Source: Fen-1231 sp035286465 (GTDB taxonomy: Bacteria; Gemmatimonadota; Gemmatimonadetes; Gemmatimonadales; Gemmatimonadaceae). Taken from it: a stretch of 64,000 nucleotides of DNA. The notes beneath the pieces are model-generated. The model saw only the letters and a program-made list of their open reading frames with translations. It ran no database searches and was not told the DNA's origin. The stretch is taken from contig DATEDF010000046.1 of the NCBI GenBank assembly GCA_035286465.1, forward strand, positions 1-64,000, in the 5' to 3' direction. Positions 37,319-46,489 of this stretch are shown in pieces. Each line of letters starts with the position of its first letter. Within the stretch, counting starts at the first letter, position 1. Made by a program: the position numbers and the translations under genes.

Positions 37319-37989
37319 CGAGGGGGTCCCTGGAGTGAGGTGAGCATCTTCTGCATCCGTTCGATCTCGGTGGTCTGGTCTATGTACACGTCGTTGGAGA
37401 ACTTGAACACGATGTCGTCCTGCGCGGCACCCGGCGACGCGTTCAACTCGTTCACCATGTCAATCGCGCCTTGATGGTGCTTGATCATGCCGAGGAGGAA
37501 GAGCCGGTCGAACTCGACGCCGCGGGCCTTGTCGAGCGCCCCCATCTCCTCGTCGGTCAGCATCCCCGGCATGAGCATCTCGTGCTCCATTCCGCCCATC
37601 TTCATCTTCATCCGCGTGGCGTTCGCCGACGGCACCGCTTCGCCCCGGTCGCCAAGCCATGTCTGCATCAGGCCGATCTCGTCGGTCTGGCCCACGACGA
37701 TGCGCTCGCAGAGCCGCTGCAGCGCGGCGCTCGCGCCGTGCGAGGCAGCCCAGCCGGCCATCACCACCGCCTGCGCGTGGTGGGCGATCATCCCGGTCAT
37801 GAAGTGGACGTCGGCGCGGGTGTAGGGATACCGGCCGTCCGGGGCAGCCGGCTTGGCGCCAGGCACGAGCGGACCGGCCGCGGGCCGGACCGCCGCATTC
37901 GCCGGCGAGCGGGTGGCACTGGTACACGCGGTCCCGGCAGCCGCCGCCAGCACGGCGGTGGCGATCGTTCGCGAAAGCAGAGGTGTCAT
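37315..37989 (-). CDS. DUF305-family exported protein (ferritin-like copper/metal-related)
   Basis: A 224-residue protein. The start at 37989 is supported by GGAG upstream and by the lipobox-like signal (AAAAGTACTS). DUF305 consists of two related helical hairpins, each with an HH pair: FMTGMIAHHAQAVVMAGW near residues 70-87 and LLGMIKHHQGAIDMVNEL near 165-182. A Met/His-rich loop between them (MKMKMGGMEHEMLMPGM) looks able to bind copper or another soft metal. DUF305 proteins are often linked to copper or metal handling. It is coupled in translation to the LVIVD propeller lipoprotein. Confidence 0.88.
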   Translation of the reverse strand: MTPLLSRTIATAVLAAAAGTACTSATRSPANAAVRPAAGPLVPGAKPAAPDGRYPYTRADVHFMTGMIAHHAQAVVMAGWAASHGASAALQRLCERIVVGQTDEIGLMQTWLGDRGEAVPSANATRMKMKMGGMEHEMLMPGMLTDEEMGALDKARGVEFDRLFLLGMIKHHQGAIDMVNELNASPGAAQDDIVFKFSNDVYIDQTTEIERMQKMLTSLQGPPR

Positions 37990-38146
37990 GCGGCTCGTTC
38001 TCCTGAACAGACGGCCCGAAGCGCGTGGTGCCGGATGACCGGCGCCGTCCTCTCCCTGTGCCGGCGGGTCCGCCGACCATTTAGTATGCGACATACGGGC
38101 GGCGTTGGTAACCCGCTCACCGGGCACGCTCGAACTCGAGGGCACG

Positions 38147-38608
38147 ATGACGGACGTCACGGCAACCACGGGCGCGAAGCACCTCCAGCTTCACTGCCAG
38201 TTCTGTGAGACCTGGAACCGCGTAGACGCGGCCCGCGCCGCGGACCGGCCGAAGTGCGGGAACTGCGCGCGCCCCATGCTGCTCGACCGCCCGTACGTGC
38301 TGACCGAGGAGACGTTCGATCGCACGATCAAGGAGAGCGAGATCCCCGTGTTCGTGGACTTCTACGCGGATTGGTGCGGCCCGTGCAAGATGATCGCCCC
38401 GGCGGTGGACGAGCTGGCGCTCGCGTTCCAGGGCCGCGCGCTCGTGGCGAAGCTCGACACCGATCGCGCACCCGCGATCACACAGCGACTCGGCATCCGT
38501 GGAATCCCCACGGCGATCGTGTTCAAGGCGGGCGAGGAGTTCGCGCGCCAGACGGGGGCGGTGCCGAAGCAGGTGCTCGAGGAGATGCTGGCGCGGGCGA
38601 CGGCCTAG
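38147..38608 (+). CDS. trxC: Thioredoxin 2-type protein with N-terminal zinc ribbon
   Basis: A 153-residue protein. ATG at 38147 is used because GAGGG lies upstream and it gives the family's usual length. The N-terminal zinc ribbon has Cys17-x2-Cys20 and Cys37-x2-Cys40, as in TrxC. The thioredoxin fold follows with the redox site WCGPC (Cys77, Cys80), the cis-Pro in GIRGIPTAIVF and the C-terminal helix. It is cytoplasmic and reduces disulfides using thioredoxin reductase, which is not encoded here. In E. coli, TrxC responds to oxidative stress and its zinc ribbon modulates reactivity. It is a single-gene unit convergent with the barrel-nucleotidase fusion. Confidence 0.92.
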   Translation: MTDVTATTGAKHLQLHCQFCETWNRVDAARAADRPKCGNCARPMLLDRPYVLTEETFDRTIKESEIPVFVDFYADWCGPCKMIAPAVDELALAFQGRALVAKLDTDRAPAITQRLGIRGIPTAIVFKAGEEFARQTGAVPKQVLEEMLARATA

Positions 38609-38649
38609 TGTCGCTGCTCTGTGGGCCCGCCGGCGCCAGCGCGCGCCAC

Positions 38650-38720
38650 CTGCGCGCCTCGTGCGTGCCGCGTGCGCGCCTCGTGCGCTCCGCGTGCGCT
38701 CCGCGTGCGCTCCGCGTGCG
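38650..38720. repeat. 11-bp minisatellite (GTGCGCTCCGC family)
   Basis: Six imperfect 11-base units run from 38650 to 38715: CTGCGCGCCTC, GTGCGTGCCGC, GTGCGCGCCTC and three identical GTGCGCTCCGC, followed by a partial unit that runs into the 3' end of the minus-strand gene. The last three identical copies indicate recent expansion. The array fills most of the gap between the convergent thioredoxin and barrel-nucleotidase genes, where a terminator would be expected. Confidence 0.85.
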
Positions 38721-41633
38721 TCAGAAGAACGGCTGGTAGCGCGGCTTCCAGAAGCGATCGTACGTGAGGCCGACCCGGAGCTGCACGTTCCTCCCGAATG
38801 CGCTCGTGGCGGCGACCTTGCCCTGAAAGAAGAACAGGTCGGCCGTGACCGAGAGCGCGAGCTCGTCAACGAGGGGCACCAGCAGGTCGTGCACCATGTT
38901 GTACCGCAGTGCGAGCTGGCTCGCGTTGTTTTCGCGCGACGGCAGGAAGTACGTCAGGTCGCTTCGGAGGCGGTACGTCACGTGCCCGGCATCGGCGCGA
39001 CGCAACCCGCCGAAGCGCCGCACCAACTCCGCCCGCGACTGAACGCCGTACTGCACGTTCGGACGGCCGAAGTCGTTCTCCAGCGCGAGGGCGAACTCGA
39101 CGCGCCGCCAGGTCGCGCCCGGAGCGACAAGCAGCCCGGCGATCGCGCGCGCGGCGAGCTGTCGCGGGTTCCGCGTGCCGGTCGCCCGATCCTCCGTCGC
39201 CGTGAACTCCGTGTCGAACTCTCCGCGCGCGAACGGCCAGAGGCGCCGGGTGGAACCTGACCGCGCAGAAGGGCGGAACGTCAGGTCGAACTTGAGGTCG
39301 TCGGCCGACTCGGTGACGTCGTCGCGCCCACCGCTGCCGACGGTCTGGCGCGCGTAGCTCAACGTGACGCCAAGGTCGGTCGCGGAGGTCGGCCGCTCGT
39401 GCGTGAGCACGAATCGCCCGCCGACGCCCGTCACCCACGAGTTCTTCGCCGTCACGCGGCTCTCGGGGACACTGCCGTAGCCGTCGTTCGCCTGCACCTG
39501 GTTCATGGAGAACCACAGGGTCGGGCGATCGAAGGTGAAACTGAGCAGACTCACGAACGCGGGATCGGGAGCGAGCCGCGCCGCGACCTGGTCCAGGTAG
39601 GCGTCGCCGCGCCAGTTGGCGCGAATCCGCTGCAGCTCCCCGAACACGAAGTCCTTGAGCGCCAGTGACGCGCCGTCGCTCGACGGCACGAGGTCGCCTC
39701 CCGGCCCGAGTCTGAAGAGCCGGCGGACGCGTCGGCCTCGCGCGAAGTAGAGGGAGCGAGCGCCCTCGAACAGCACGTCCGTGGTGGCGACGCGATAGTA
39801 CGTCTGGTCCTGGAGCGTGTGACCCAGGACCGTTCCGCGCGCGAGGTTGATGCCGCTCGTGGCGAGGTCGCCCCGCGTGTCCGAGCGGAGCAGTGCCTTG
39901 AGATCGGCTCCAAGCACATCCACCAGGACGGTCTGGTCCTCCGTCCAGAGCCACGCGCCGATCTCGTTCTCGTGCAGCTTGCCGATCATCGGGGGGAACT
40001 GGTCCAGCCGCCGGATGACGGCCACCTCGGCCCGGCCCTGGCTCCGCAGCAGGCGGGCCATGAACGCCTCCCACATGCTCTTCGAGACCCGTCCCTGCGC
40101 CGTGACGTCGTCGAACGCGCGCAGCGCCGGCTGCCGGTCTTCCAGCTCGACGAATGCGGGGAACATCAGTTCCCCGCGCGGCCGCCGCACGACCGTCGCC
40201 ATCCGCGCAATCATCCCCACGATGGCGGTATCAGGCGCAATGCGGTCCGTCACCGCGTCCAGGTGGTGCTCGACCGCCGCCAGAAAAGCGCCCTGGCCAT
40301 CCGGGCGCGGGCGGAACTCGAGGTCGAGCCGGCCGACGCCGAGGCCGTTGGCGGCGCTTCGCGCGATGAGCGCCGGCGTGCCCGGACGAGCGAACGGCCG
40401 CTCGGGCAGCTCGACGCGCGTATGCGTCACCTCAGGAGCCCATCGGACCGGCAGGTCCGCGACGATGGCGTCAATGCCGGGCACCTCCGTCGCGAGCTGC
40501 GCGTTGTCCGCGGGATCCAGGTTGGACAGCACCACGACCGCCGTGGCCCCCTCGGCGCGGAGCCGCGTCACTTCCCGCCGGGTGGCGGTGATCGGCGACT
40601 CGAACGAGAAGTCGTCGAGGACGGCTCGCGGCAACCGGTCGCGCACGCTCGTGTTCACCAGGCCGAGCAGGCCGAGGCGCACCGGGCCCTCGCCGATCAC
40701 GCGGCGTGTGATGAAGAGCGTGGAGTCCTTCGCCCGGACGTTCGCGGCGAACAGCCCGACCGCCGGGAACTCCTCGTGCAGCTTCGTGAGCGCCGCGGCT
40801 CCGAGGCCCAGCTCGAACTCGAACGGGACCGAGACCGTGTACCCCAGCTCGCGGAGGGCGGTGAAATCGAGACGCGCGCGATCCGCGGGCGGCATGTCGG
40901 CGTCGCCGGCCTGATGACCGAGGTCGGCCGTGACGATCAGGTCGGAGCGCGGCCGCGTGGCCCCCCGGGTCCCGCGCAGGAGCGTGGCGCGCGGTCCAAG
41001 CTCCCCGAGGTTCAGGGGAAGCTCGAAGAGGCGGGAATCGAGCACGTCCACGCGGTTCATCTCGCCCGTCGTCCACGCCGAGGGGTCCTGGGGCCAGACG
41101 GCGCCGGGCCGCTCGACGATGATGATGCGATTGTCGCGCGGGGACCGGAGCCGCGACACCGTCACGCGCGTCTCGACCAGGTCCGGGAAGTCGAGCCGGC
41201 GGCGCGGGTTGCGCTTGATCATCGCAAGCAGGTCCGGCGAGGGCCGCCACGGATCCTGGAGCAGGAGCACGTTGGCCGAGATGAGGGCGCGGACGGTGTC
41301 GAGCCGTTCGGCCTCGGCGCGCCGGGTGAGCGTGAAGGCCAACTCGTCGCCCTGTGGCTCGTCCGACGGCAGGAACACCACGATGCCCGGCGCGCGCCAG
41401 GCCATGTGACTGACGAGCTTGAACGGGACACGCTCGGCGGCGGCGCGCTCCGTGAGCAGCTCGTGCTCGTCCTGCGAGCGCCGCACGCCGAGCGCCCCGA
41501 GGCTTCGCCCGGTGTAGACGAGCGACACTCGCGCGGAGTCAGGGATCACCTGGGCCCCGGCGGTCCACGCGAGCGCGGCACACGCCGCGCTCAGCAGAAG
41601 GAGCCGGCGCCACGAATACGGGAGGAAACGCAC
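38721..41633 (-). CDS. Degenerate UshA-like 5'-nucleotidase fused to an outer-membrane beta-barrel
   Basis: A 970-residue protein with a signal peptide (RRLLLLSAACAALAWTAGAQ). Residues of roughly 35-430 follow the UshA metallophosphoesterase pattern (FTALRELGYTVSV, LFAANV, AVVVLSNLDP, EVPGIDAIVADLP), but key metal-binding motifs are replaced: the GNHEFD position reads PFEFEL, and the GGHSH position reads VADLPV. A 5'-nucleotidase C-terminal-like domain (about residues 470-650) retains DVTAQGRVSK and DQTVLVDVLGADLKALL. The last 270 residues alternate polar and aromatic residues in long strands (LWFSMNQVQ, LGVTLSYARQTV, LRVGLTYDRF) and end in Phe, the classic barrel C-terminus. The protein is likely an outer-membrane barrel with a catalytically dead exposed or periplasmic head. 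Confidence 0.72.
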   Translation of the reverse strand: MRFLPYSWRRLLLLSAACAALAWTAGAQVIPDSARVSLVYTGRSLGALGVRRSQDEHELLTERAAAERVPFKLVSHMAWRAPGIVVFLPSDEPQGDELAFTLTRRAEAERLDTVRALISANVLLLQDPWRPSPDLLAMIKRNPRRRLDFPDLVETRVTVSRLRSPRDNRIIIVERPGAVWPQDPSAWTTGEMNRVDVLDSRLFELPLNLGELGPRATLLRGTRGATRPRSDLIVTADLGHQAGDADMPPADRARLDFTALRELGYTVSVPFEFELGLGAAALTKLHEEFPAVGLFAANVRAKDSTLFITRRVIGEGPVRLGLLGLVNTSVRDRLPRAVLDDFSFESPITATRREVTRLRAEGATAVVVLSNLDPADNAQLATEVPGIDAIVADLPVRWAPEVTHTRVELPERPFARPGTPALIARSAANGLGVGRLDLEFRPRPDGQGAFLAAVEHHLDAVTDRIAPDTAIVGMIARMATVVRRPRGELMFPAFVELEDRQPALRAFDDVTAQGRVSKSMWEAFMARLLRSQGRAEVAVIRRLDQFPPMIGKLHENEIGAWLWTEDQTVLVDVLGADLKALLRSDTRGDLATSGINLARGTVLGHTLQDQTYYRVATTDVLFEGARSLYFARGRRVRRLFRLGPGGDLVPSSDGASLALKDFVFGELQRIRANWRGDAYLDQVAARLAPDPAFVSLLSFTFDRPTLWFSMNQVQANDGYGSVPESRVTAKNSWVTGVGGRFVLTHERPTSATDLGVTLSYARQTVGSGGRDDVTESADDLKFDLTFRPSARSGSTRRLWPFARGEFDTEFTATEDRATGTRNPRQLAARAIAGLLVAPGATWRRVEFALALENDFGRPNVQYGVQSRAELVRRFGGLRRADAGHVTYRLRSDLTYFLPSRENNASQLALRYNMVHDLLVPLVDELALSVTADLFFFQGKVAATSAFGRNVQLRVGLTYDRFWKPRYQPFF

Positions 41634-41750
41634 CCGCGAAGTCTCCCTCCATCGCCTGTGGTGCGCCAGTCCCGCCTGTCTCGCGGGGCGGGATCTCCGA
41701 AACCTCGATGGCCGTCGAGCGTCAGCCGCGGAGGAGCGCGCGGCAGGTTG

Positions 41751-44717
41751 TCACGGCTTGTGGATCACGCCCTGGTTCCGGCGTCCGTTCATCCGCACGA
41801 TCAGCGGCCGTTCGAACTCGAGCAGCCGCACGTGGCTCTCCTCGGCGGTGGCGGGTTGCGCCGCCAGCCACTCCCAGTCCACGAATCCATCGCCGAGCTG
41901 CGGGTTCGTCGTGAAATAGCCGACCTGGAACGAGACGAGATTCTGGAAGAAGTGGCTCCCCTGCGACGGCGTGACGCGGTAGTCGCGGAAGCCGGCCTCG
42001 ACGATCACCCGCGCGCCCGAGATCTCATCCCACGTCACCGGGATGCCGAGCCACGGGTCAGCCGAGCCCCAGCGTCCCACCCCGATCAGCAGGTACGGCA
42101 CGCCCCGGGCGACCAGGCCGGCGTTGAAACGCGCGATCGCGCGCGCCGCGTCGAGGCTCTGGGCGCGGTCGAAGCGGTGGAAGTCCACGACCACGACGTG
42201 CCGGAGCGTCTCCACGACGCCGTTGCCGAGCACGCGCGGACTCCGGCATACGAGGGCCGCAGGGTCCACGTCGCCGATCTCCAGTTCCTCGGTCTCGCGC
42301 GACAGCACGAGCGGGCGGAGCTGCAGGAAGCCGAACTCGTGCGGCTCGTCGTCGCGTGTGCGCAGGCGCACCGCGAACTCGATCTCGGTGGAGCGGTTCA
42401 TTCCGCCCGTGCCGATGTCGAGGAGCAGCGAAAGGAGCTCGGCGAGCGGGAAGAGGTTGTGCTTGAGGATCGGGGCGAAGCTCACGAGCCGCACGCCCGG
42501 CCTCGACAGGCCGTCGTACACCGCGTCGTTCTCGGCCGAATAGGTGGATCCCAGTGCGTACAGCGTTCCGTCGGCCTCGGCGGCATCGAGCTGGTAGCAG
42601 CTCTCGCGCAAGCCGTGCTCGGAGTCGCCGCCGCCGTCGTCGGTGAAGTCGAGCGCCCAGAACTGGCGCTGCGAGTTGGCGACGATGTCCGCGACCGAGG
42701 AGAACTGGATCAGGTTGCGCGGCGCCCGCGGACAGAACGTGAGGACCCGCTCGCCGTCCACCACCGACCGCCCCAGCCCCAGCGCGACGGCGGCGACGCC
42801 ATCCGCGGACGTGAGCGGCGGCGGCGGGTAGAAGTTGTGGGAGCGGGCGACTCCCGCGAAGTCCGGATAGAAGCGCGGTCCATGTGCGGCGCCGACGACC
42901 TTCTGGAGGATGACCGCCATCTTCTCCTCCTCGAGCCGGTAGGGCGTCGCGCGCAGGAAGGCCTTCGTGTGCCGGGAGAAAGTCGAGGCGTACACGTGCT
43001 TCACCGCCGCGACCAGCCGCTCGAGACGGACGCGCGCGTCGGGGTGCCGGTTCGGCAGCATGAACGTGTCGTAGACGCCCGTGAACGGCTGATACTGCGA
43101 GTCCTCGAGCAGGCTCGACGAGCGCACGGCGAGCGGCCAGCGCACCTGCTCGAGGAACGCCGCCAGGTCGGCGAGCACGTCGCCGGGCAGCGGGGCGGCG
43201 AGGAACCGTCGCACGATCGCCCCGTCGTCGGTCGCGTCGAGCGCGAAGTCGAGGAGCGCGTTGTCGGCCAGGAACCGGTCGAACACGTCGGTGCCCAGCA
43301 CCACGGCGGGCGGGACGCTCACCCGGACGCCGGGAAAGCGGCGGTCCACCCGGTGCAGGCCGAGGAGGCGGCGCACGAACGCCAGGCCGCGCGCCTTGCC
43401 TCCGATGGACCCGCCGCCGATGCGCGCGAAGAAGGGCACCGACGCGTCGAAGGCCTCACGATCGAAATCCCCCACCAGCGCCTGGGCCTGCTCGCGGCGG
43501 TACTCGGCGATCGAGTTGATGAGAGTCGCGCGCAGCTCCTCGAGCGTCCGGAAGTCGGAGACCCGGCGCGGGCGCAGCCGGTGCGCGAGCGCGAATTCCG
43601 CCCGCGCCGCGAGCCAGGTGGAAAAGTGGTTCCGCTCTCCGTGAAAGCCGATGCTCTCCACCGGCACCGTCGCGAGCTGCTCCTCGAGGCTCCGCAGGTC
43701 GCTCGCCCGGCCCACCTCGTGACCGTCGGGGAGGCGGAACACGAAGTCGCCGAAGGCGAAGTGCTCGACCAGGAACCCGTGCAGGTCGCGCAGCATCGTC
43801 GGCGAGCCCTTGAGCACGAAGGGGAGCCCCTCGGCGGCGGCGCGCGCCGCGTACTCGGCGTGGCCCGACTGGAGGAGGAACGGCACGTCGGGCGACTGTT
43901 CGCGGACCGCACGCGAAAACACGAACCCCGCGTCGCGCGCCAACTCGCCGCCGCGCGGGAACTGGACGTCAGAGATGATCCCCAGCACGTGCTCGCGGTA
44001 GGTCGTCCACTGCCGCCACGCCTCCTCGAACGACGTGCAGAGCAGGATCTTCGGCCGGGCGCGGAGCCGCACCAGCTTGTGCGAGAGGTTGCTCGCCTCG
44101 CCCAGCGCGTTGGCCGACTGCCGGATGATCTCCGTGTAGATCGTGGGGAGGACCGAAGAGTAGGAGCGGATGCTGTCTTCGACGAGCAAGACCACGCGCA
44201 CGCCCGTGCTCGCGGTGTCGTGCGCGACGTTCCGCTGGTCCTCGACGTAGTTGACGACCGCCAGCAGGATGCGCGCGTCGCCCTGCCAGAGAAAACAGCG
44301 GTCAATACGCGAGGTGTCGGCGCGGGCGACGAAGTCGCGCAGCTCCCGGTAGTCGTACGCCAGAACCACCACGGGCACGTCGAGACCGGCGTCGGCCACC
44401 TCGCGCGCCAGACGCGTCGCGTCCATGTCGCCCGGGTTGATCGTGGTGATGATCAGGTTGAACCGCCGCTGCTCGCGCGCCAGCGTCACCGCCTCGGCGC
44501 CGCTCGACACGTGGGTGAGGCGCGGCGTGTGGTGCGTGTCGAGCTCGATGAACTCCGTCATCACCAGCTCGTTGAGCCGGCCGTCCTCCTGCAGCGTGAA
44601 GGCATCGTAGAGGCTCGAGACCAGCAGGATGTCCTGGACCCGATAGGGCATCAGGTCCTCGAACCCGCGGAACGGGCCGGACTCGTCCTGCCGGGCCACG
44701 CCGGGCATCTCGTTCAC
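41751..44717 (-). CDS. Receiver-domain protein fused to a PPDK/PEP-synthase-type ATP-grasp domain
   Basis: A 988-residue cytoplasmic protein. Two N-terminal receiver-like folds appear. The first (residues 25-150, DILLVSSLYD, LIITTINPGD) lacks the phospho-acceptor Asp. The second (about 170-330, RVVLLVEDS, GIISDVQFPRGG) retains a candidate Asp. After a helical linker, IGGGSIGGKARGLAFVRR begins a PPDK N-terminal (ATP-grasp) domain, with PLAVRSSSLLEDSQYQPFTGVYDT as the nucleotide-binding block and EEEKMAVILQKVVG further on. The phosphohistidine swivel domain and the PEP/pyruvate barrel of true PEP synthase are absent. It could phosphorylate another protein or a small molecule under control of the receiver part. 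Partners are unknown; its neighbours are the outer-membrane fusion gene and gdhA. Confidence 0.8.
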   Translation of the reverse strand: MNEMPGVARQDESGPFRGFEDLMPYRVQDILLVSSLYDAFTLQEDGRLNELVMTEFIELDTHHTPRLTHVSSGAEAVTLAREQRRFNLIITTINPGDMDATRLAREVADAGLDVPVVVLAYDYRELRDFVARADTSRIDRCFLWQGDARILLAVVNYVEDQRNVAHDTASTGVRVVLLVEDSIRSYSSVLPTIYTEIIRQSANALGEASNLSHKLVRLRARPKILLCTSFEEAWRQWTTYREHVLGIISDVQFPRGGELARDAGFVFSRAVREQSPDVPFLLQSGHAEYAARAAAEGLPFVLKGSPTMLRDLHGFLVEHFAFGDFVFRLPDGHEVGRASDLRSLEEQLATVPVESIGFHGERNHFSTWLAARAEFALAHRLRPRRVSDFRTLEELRATLINSIAEYRREQAQALVGDFDREAFDASVPFFARIGGGSIGGKARGLAFVRRLLGLHRVDRRFPGVRVSVPPAVVLGTDVFDRFLADNALLDFALDATDDGAIVRRFLAAPLPGDVLADLAAFLEQVRWPLAVRSSSLLEDSQYQPFTGVYDTFMLPNRHPDARVRLERLVAAVKHVYASTFSRHTKAFLRATPYRLEEEKMAVILQKVVGAAHGPRFYPDFAGVARSHNFYPPPPLTSADGVAAVALGLGRSVVDGERVLTFCPRAPRNLIQFSSVADIVANSQRQFWALDFTDDGGGDSEHGLRESCYQLDAAEADGTLYALGSTYSAENDAVYDGLSRPGVRLVSFAPILKHNLFPLAELLSLLLDIGTGGMNRSTEIEFAVRLRTRDDEPHEFGFLQLRPLVLSRETEELEIGDVDPAALVCRSPRVLGNGVVETLRHVVVVDFHRFDRAQSLDAARAIARFNAGLVARGVPYLLIGVGRWGSADPWLGIPVTWDEISGARVIVEAGFRDYRVTPSQGSHFFQNLVSFQVGYFTTNPQLGDGFVDWEWLAAQPATAEESHVRLLEFERPLIVRMNGRRNQGVIHKP

Positions 44718-44825
44718 GGTCGCGCGACTCCTCTGCTGGCTCCTGAAGATATGGGCGCGGAGTGGAAGCGTCCCACCCCGCGCCCATTCGTCGCGACTGG
44801 AGCGGTCGCGCTCCTGGACCCCAGG

Positions 44826-46277
44826 TCAGACGACGCCCTGGTCCATCATCGCGTTGGCGACCTTGAGGAACCCGGCGATGTTCGCGCCGTTCACGAGGTT
44901 GCCCGGCGTGCCGTACTCCTCCGCCGCGTCGTTCGCCGCCTTGTGAATGCTCTTCATGATCTGGTGCAGGCGGCCGTCCACCTCCTCGCGCGTCCAGCCG
45001 TACCGGAGACTGTTCTGCGACATCTCGAGACCCGAGACCGCCACGCCGCCGGCGTTCGCCGCCTTCGCGGGTCCGTACAGGATCCTCGCCTCGAGGAACT
45101 GCTCCACGCCGTCGAGCGTCGTCGGCATGTTGGCGCCCTCGGAAACCAGCGTGACGCCGTTGCGCAGCAGGTTCGCCGCGTCCTTCCCGTTGATCTCGTT
45201 CTGCGTCGCACTCGGGAAGGCGCAGTCGGCCTTGACGCTCCAGAGCGGGTTGTGGTCGAGCCGCGCGTCGCGCGGCGCGTACGTCGAGCCCTTGAACGCG
45301 GACACGTACTCCTGGATGCGCCCGCGGCGCACGTTCTTGAGATCCTTCACCCACGCCAGCTTCTCCCGGTCAATGCCGTTCGCGTCGTGGATGAAGCCGT
45401 TCGAGTCGGAGAGCGTCACGACCTTGCCGCCCAGGTCGAGGATCTTCTCCACCGTGTACTGCGAGACGTTGCCGCTGCCGGACACCAGGCAGACCTTTCC
45501 GTCGAGCGTCTGTTTGCGCGTCGCCAGCATCTCGACGGCGAAGTAGACGCAGCCGTACCCCGTCGCCTCCGGACGGATGAGCGAGCCGCCCCAGTTGATC
45601 CCCTTGCCCGTCAGGACGCCGGTGAACTCGTTGCGGATGCGCTTGTACTGGCCGAACAGGAACCCGATCTCGCGGCCGCCGACGCCGATGTCGCCCGCCG
45701 GTACGTCGGTGTTGGGGCCGATGTGACGGCACAGCTCGGTCATGAAGCTCTGGCAGAAGTGCATGACCTCGTTGTCGCTCTTGCCCTTCGGGTCGAAATC
45801 CGAGCCGCCCTTGGCGCCGCCCATCGGGAGCGTCGTGAGCGAGTTCTTCAACACCTGCTCGAACGCGAGGAACTTGAGGATGCCGAGGTTGACCGAGGGG
45901 TGGAAGCGGAGGCCGCCCTTGTACGGCCCGATCGCGCTGTTCATCTCGATCCGGTAGCCGCGATTGATCTGAACGTCGCCCGCGTCATCCACCCACGGGA
46001 CGCGGAACATCACGACGCGCTCCGGCTCGATGAGCCGTTCGAGGATGTGCTGCGCCTTGTACTCCGGATGGCGGTCGAGCACGAGCGTCAGCGACGTGAC
46101 GACCTCCTCGACGGCCTGGTGGAACTCCGGTTCCCCGGGGTTCTGCGTCTTCACCTGCTCCATCAGGGCGGCGACGTACGCCGTGCCGGAGAGGTTCTTG
46201 AGCGGATTGAGCGCGCGCGCATCGCTCCTGCTGCCGACGCCGGCACCAGGGGGATTGATGGTTCCAGCCGTACTCAT
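44826..46277 (-). CDS. gdhA: Glutamate dehydrogenase (hexameric, probably NADP-dependent)
   Basis: A 483-residue protein; GGGAG sits about eight bases before the ATG at 46277. It matches the approximately 450-residue small GDH family, with a short N-terminal extension. Substrate-site motifs are in order: PWVDDAGDVQINRGYRIEMNS, GPYKGGLRFHPSVN with the conserved Lys, PMGGAKGGSDFDPKGKSD with the catalytic Lys, and the Rossmann fold LVSGSGNVSQYTVEKI. GSGNVSQ in the nucleotide loop and overall similarity to E. coli GdhA favour NADP specificity. It makes glutamate from 2-oxoglutarate and ammonium. A perfect 7-bp palindrome lies about 120 bp upstream. Confidence 0.95.
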   Translation of the reverse strand: MSTAGTINPPGAGVGSRSDARALNPLKNLSGTAYVAALMEQVKTQNPGEPEFHQAVEEVVTSLTLVLDRHPEYKAQHILERLIEPERVVMFRVPWVDDAGDVQINRGYRIEMNSAIGPYKGGLRFHPSVNLGILKFLAFEQVLKNSLTTLPMGGAKGGSDFDPKGKSDNEVMHFCQSFMTELCRHIGPNTDVPAGDIGVGGREIGFLFGQYKRIRNEFTGVLTGKGINWGGSLIRPEATGYGCVYFAVEMLATRKQTLDGKVCLVSGSGNVSQYTVEKILDLGGKVVTLSDSNGFIHDANGIDREKLAWVKDLKNVRRGRIQEYVSAFKGSTYAPRDARLDHNPLWSVKADCAFPSATQNEINGKDAANLLRNGVTLVSEGANMPTTLDGVEQFLEARILYGPAKAANAGGVAVSGLEMSQNSLRYGWTREEVDGRLHQIMKSIHKAANDAAEEYGTPGNLVNGANIAGFLKVANAMMDQGVV

Positions 46278-46395
46278 GGTGTTTGCTCCCTGTGGAGAGC
46301 GTGGATGAACCGGGGATCGAATCTCGTAGGGCTACGAACTGTCCCAATTAGGCGCTCGGTCGGTGCGAGGCGCAGGGTGAAGTAACCATATGGTA

Positions 46396-46416
46396 CTGTC
46401 CGGGAAAATCGGACAG
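46396..46416. promoter_or_regulatory. Perfect palindrome upstream of gdhA
   Basis: CTGTCCG and its exact complement CGGACAG flank a seven-base spacer. It lies about 120 bp upstream of the glutamate dehydrogenase start and 74 bp downstream of the tRNA-Pro gene. It could be a regulator binding site in the gdhA promoter or a weak second terminator for the tRNA transcript; no other data decide. Confidence 0.4.
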
Positions 46417-46440
46417 GCATCAGCCGACACTGCAGCACCA

Positions 46441-46476
46441 GAAAGAAACGTCGCAAGCGTAATCGCCTGCGACGTC
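46441..46476 (-). terminator. Rho-independent terminator downstream of tRNA-Pro
   Basis: Read on the minus strand, an 8-bp stem (ACGTCGCA with TGCGACGT), extended by three further pairs after one mismatch and closed by a TAAT/ATTA loop, is followed directly by TTTCTTTCT. It lies 13 bases after the tRNA 3' end, which is the expected position. Confidence 0.8.
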
Positions 46477-46489
46477 CTCACTTACCCAA

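Noticed and set aside
39819..46385. A very long open frame (over 2000 codons) on the plus strand across three minus-strand genes
   Set aside because: It is the antisense shadow of GC-rich genes: composition is dominated by Arg/Val/Glu/His, no domain can be seen, and the minus-strand frames have complete motifs and proper starts.
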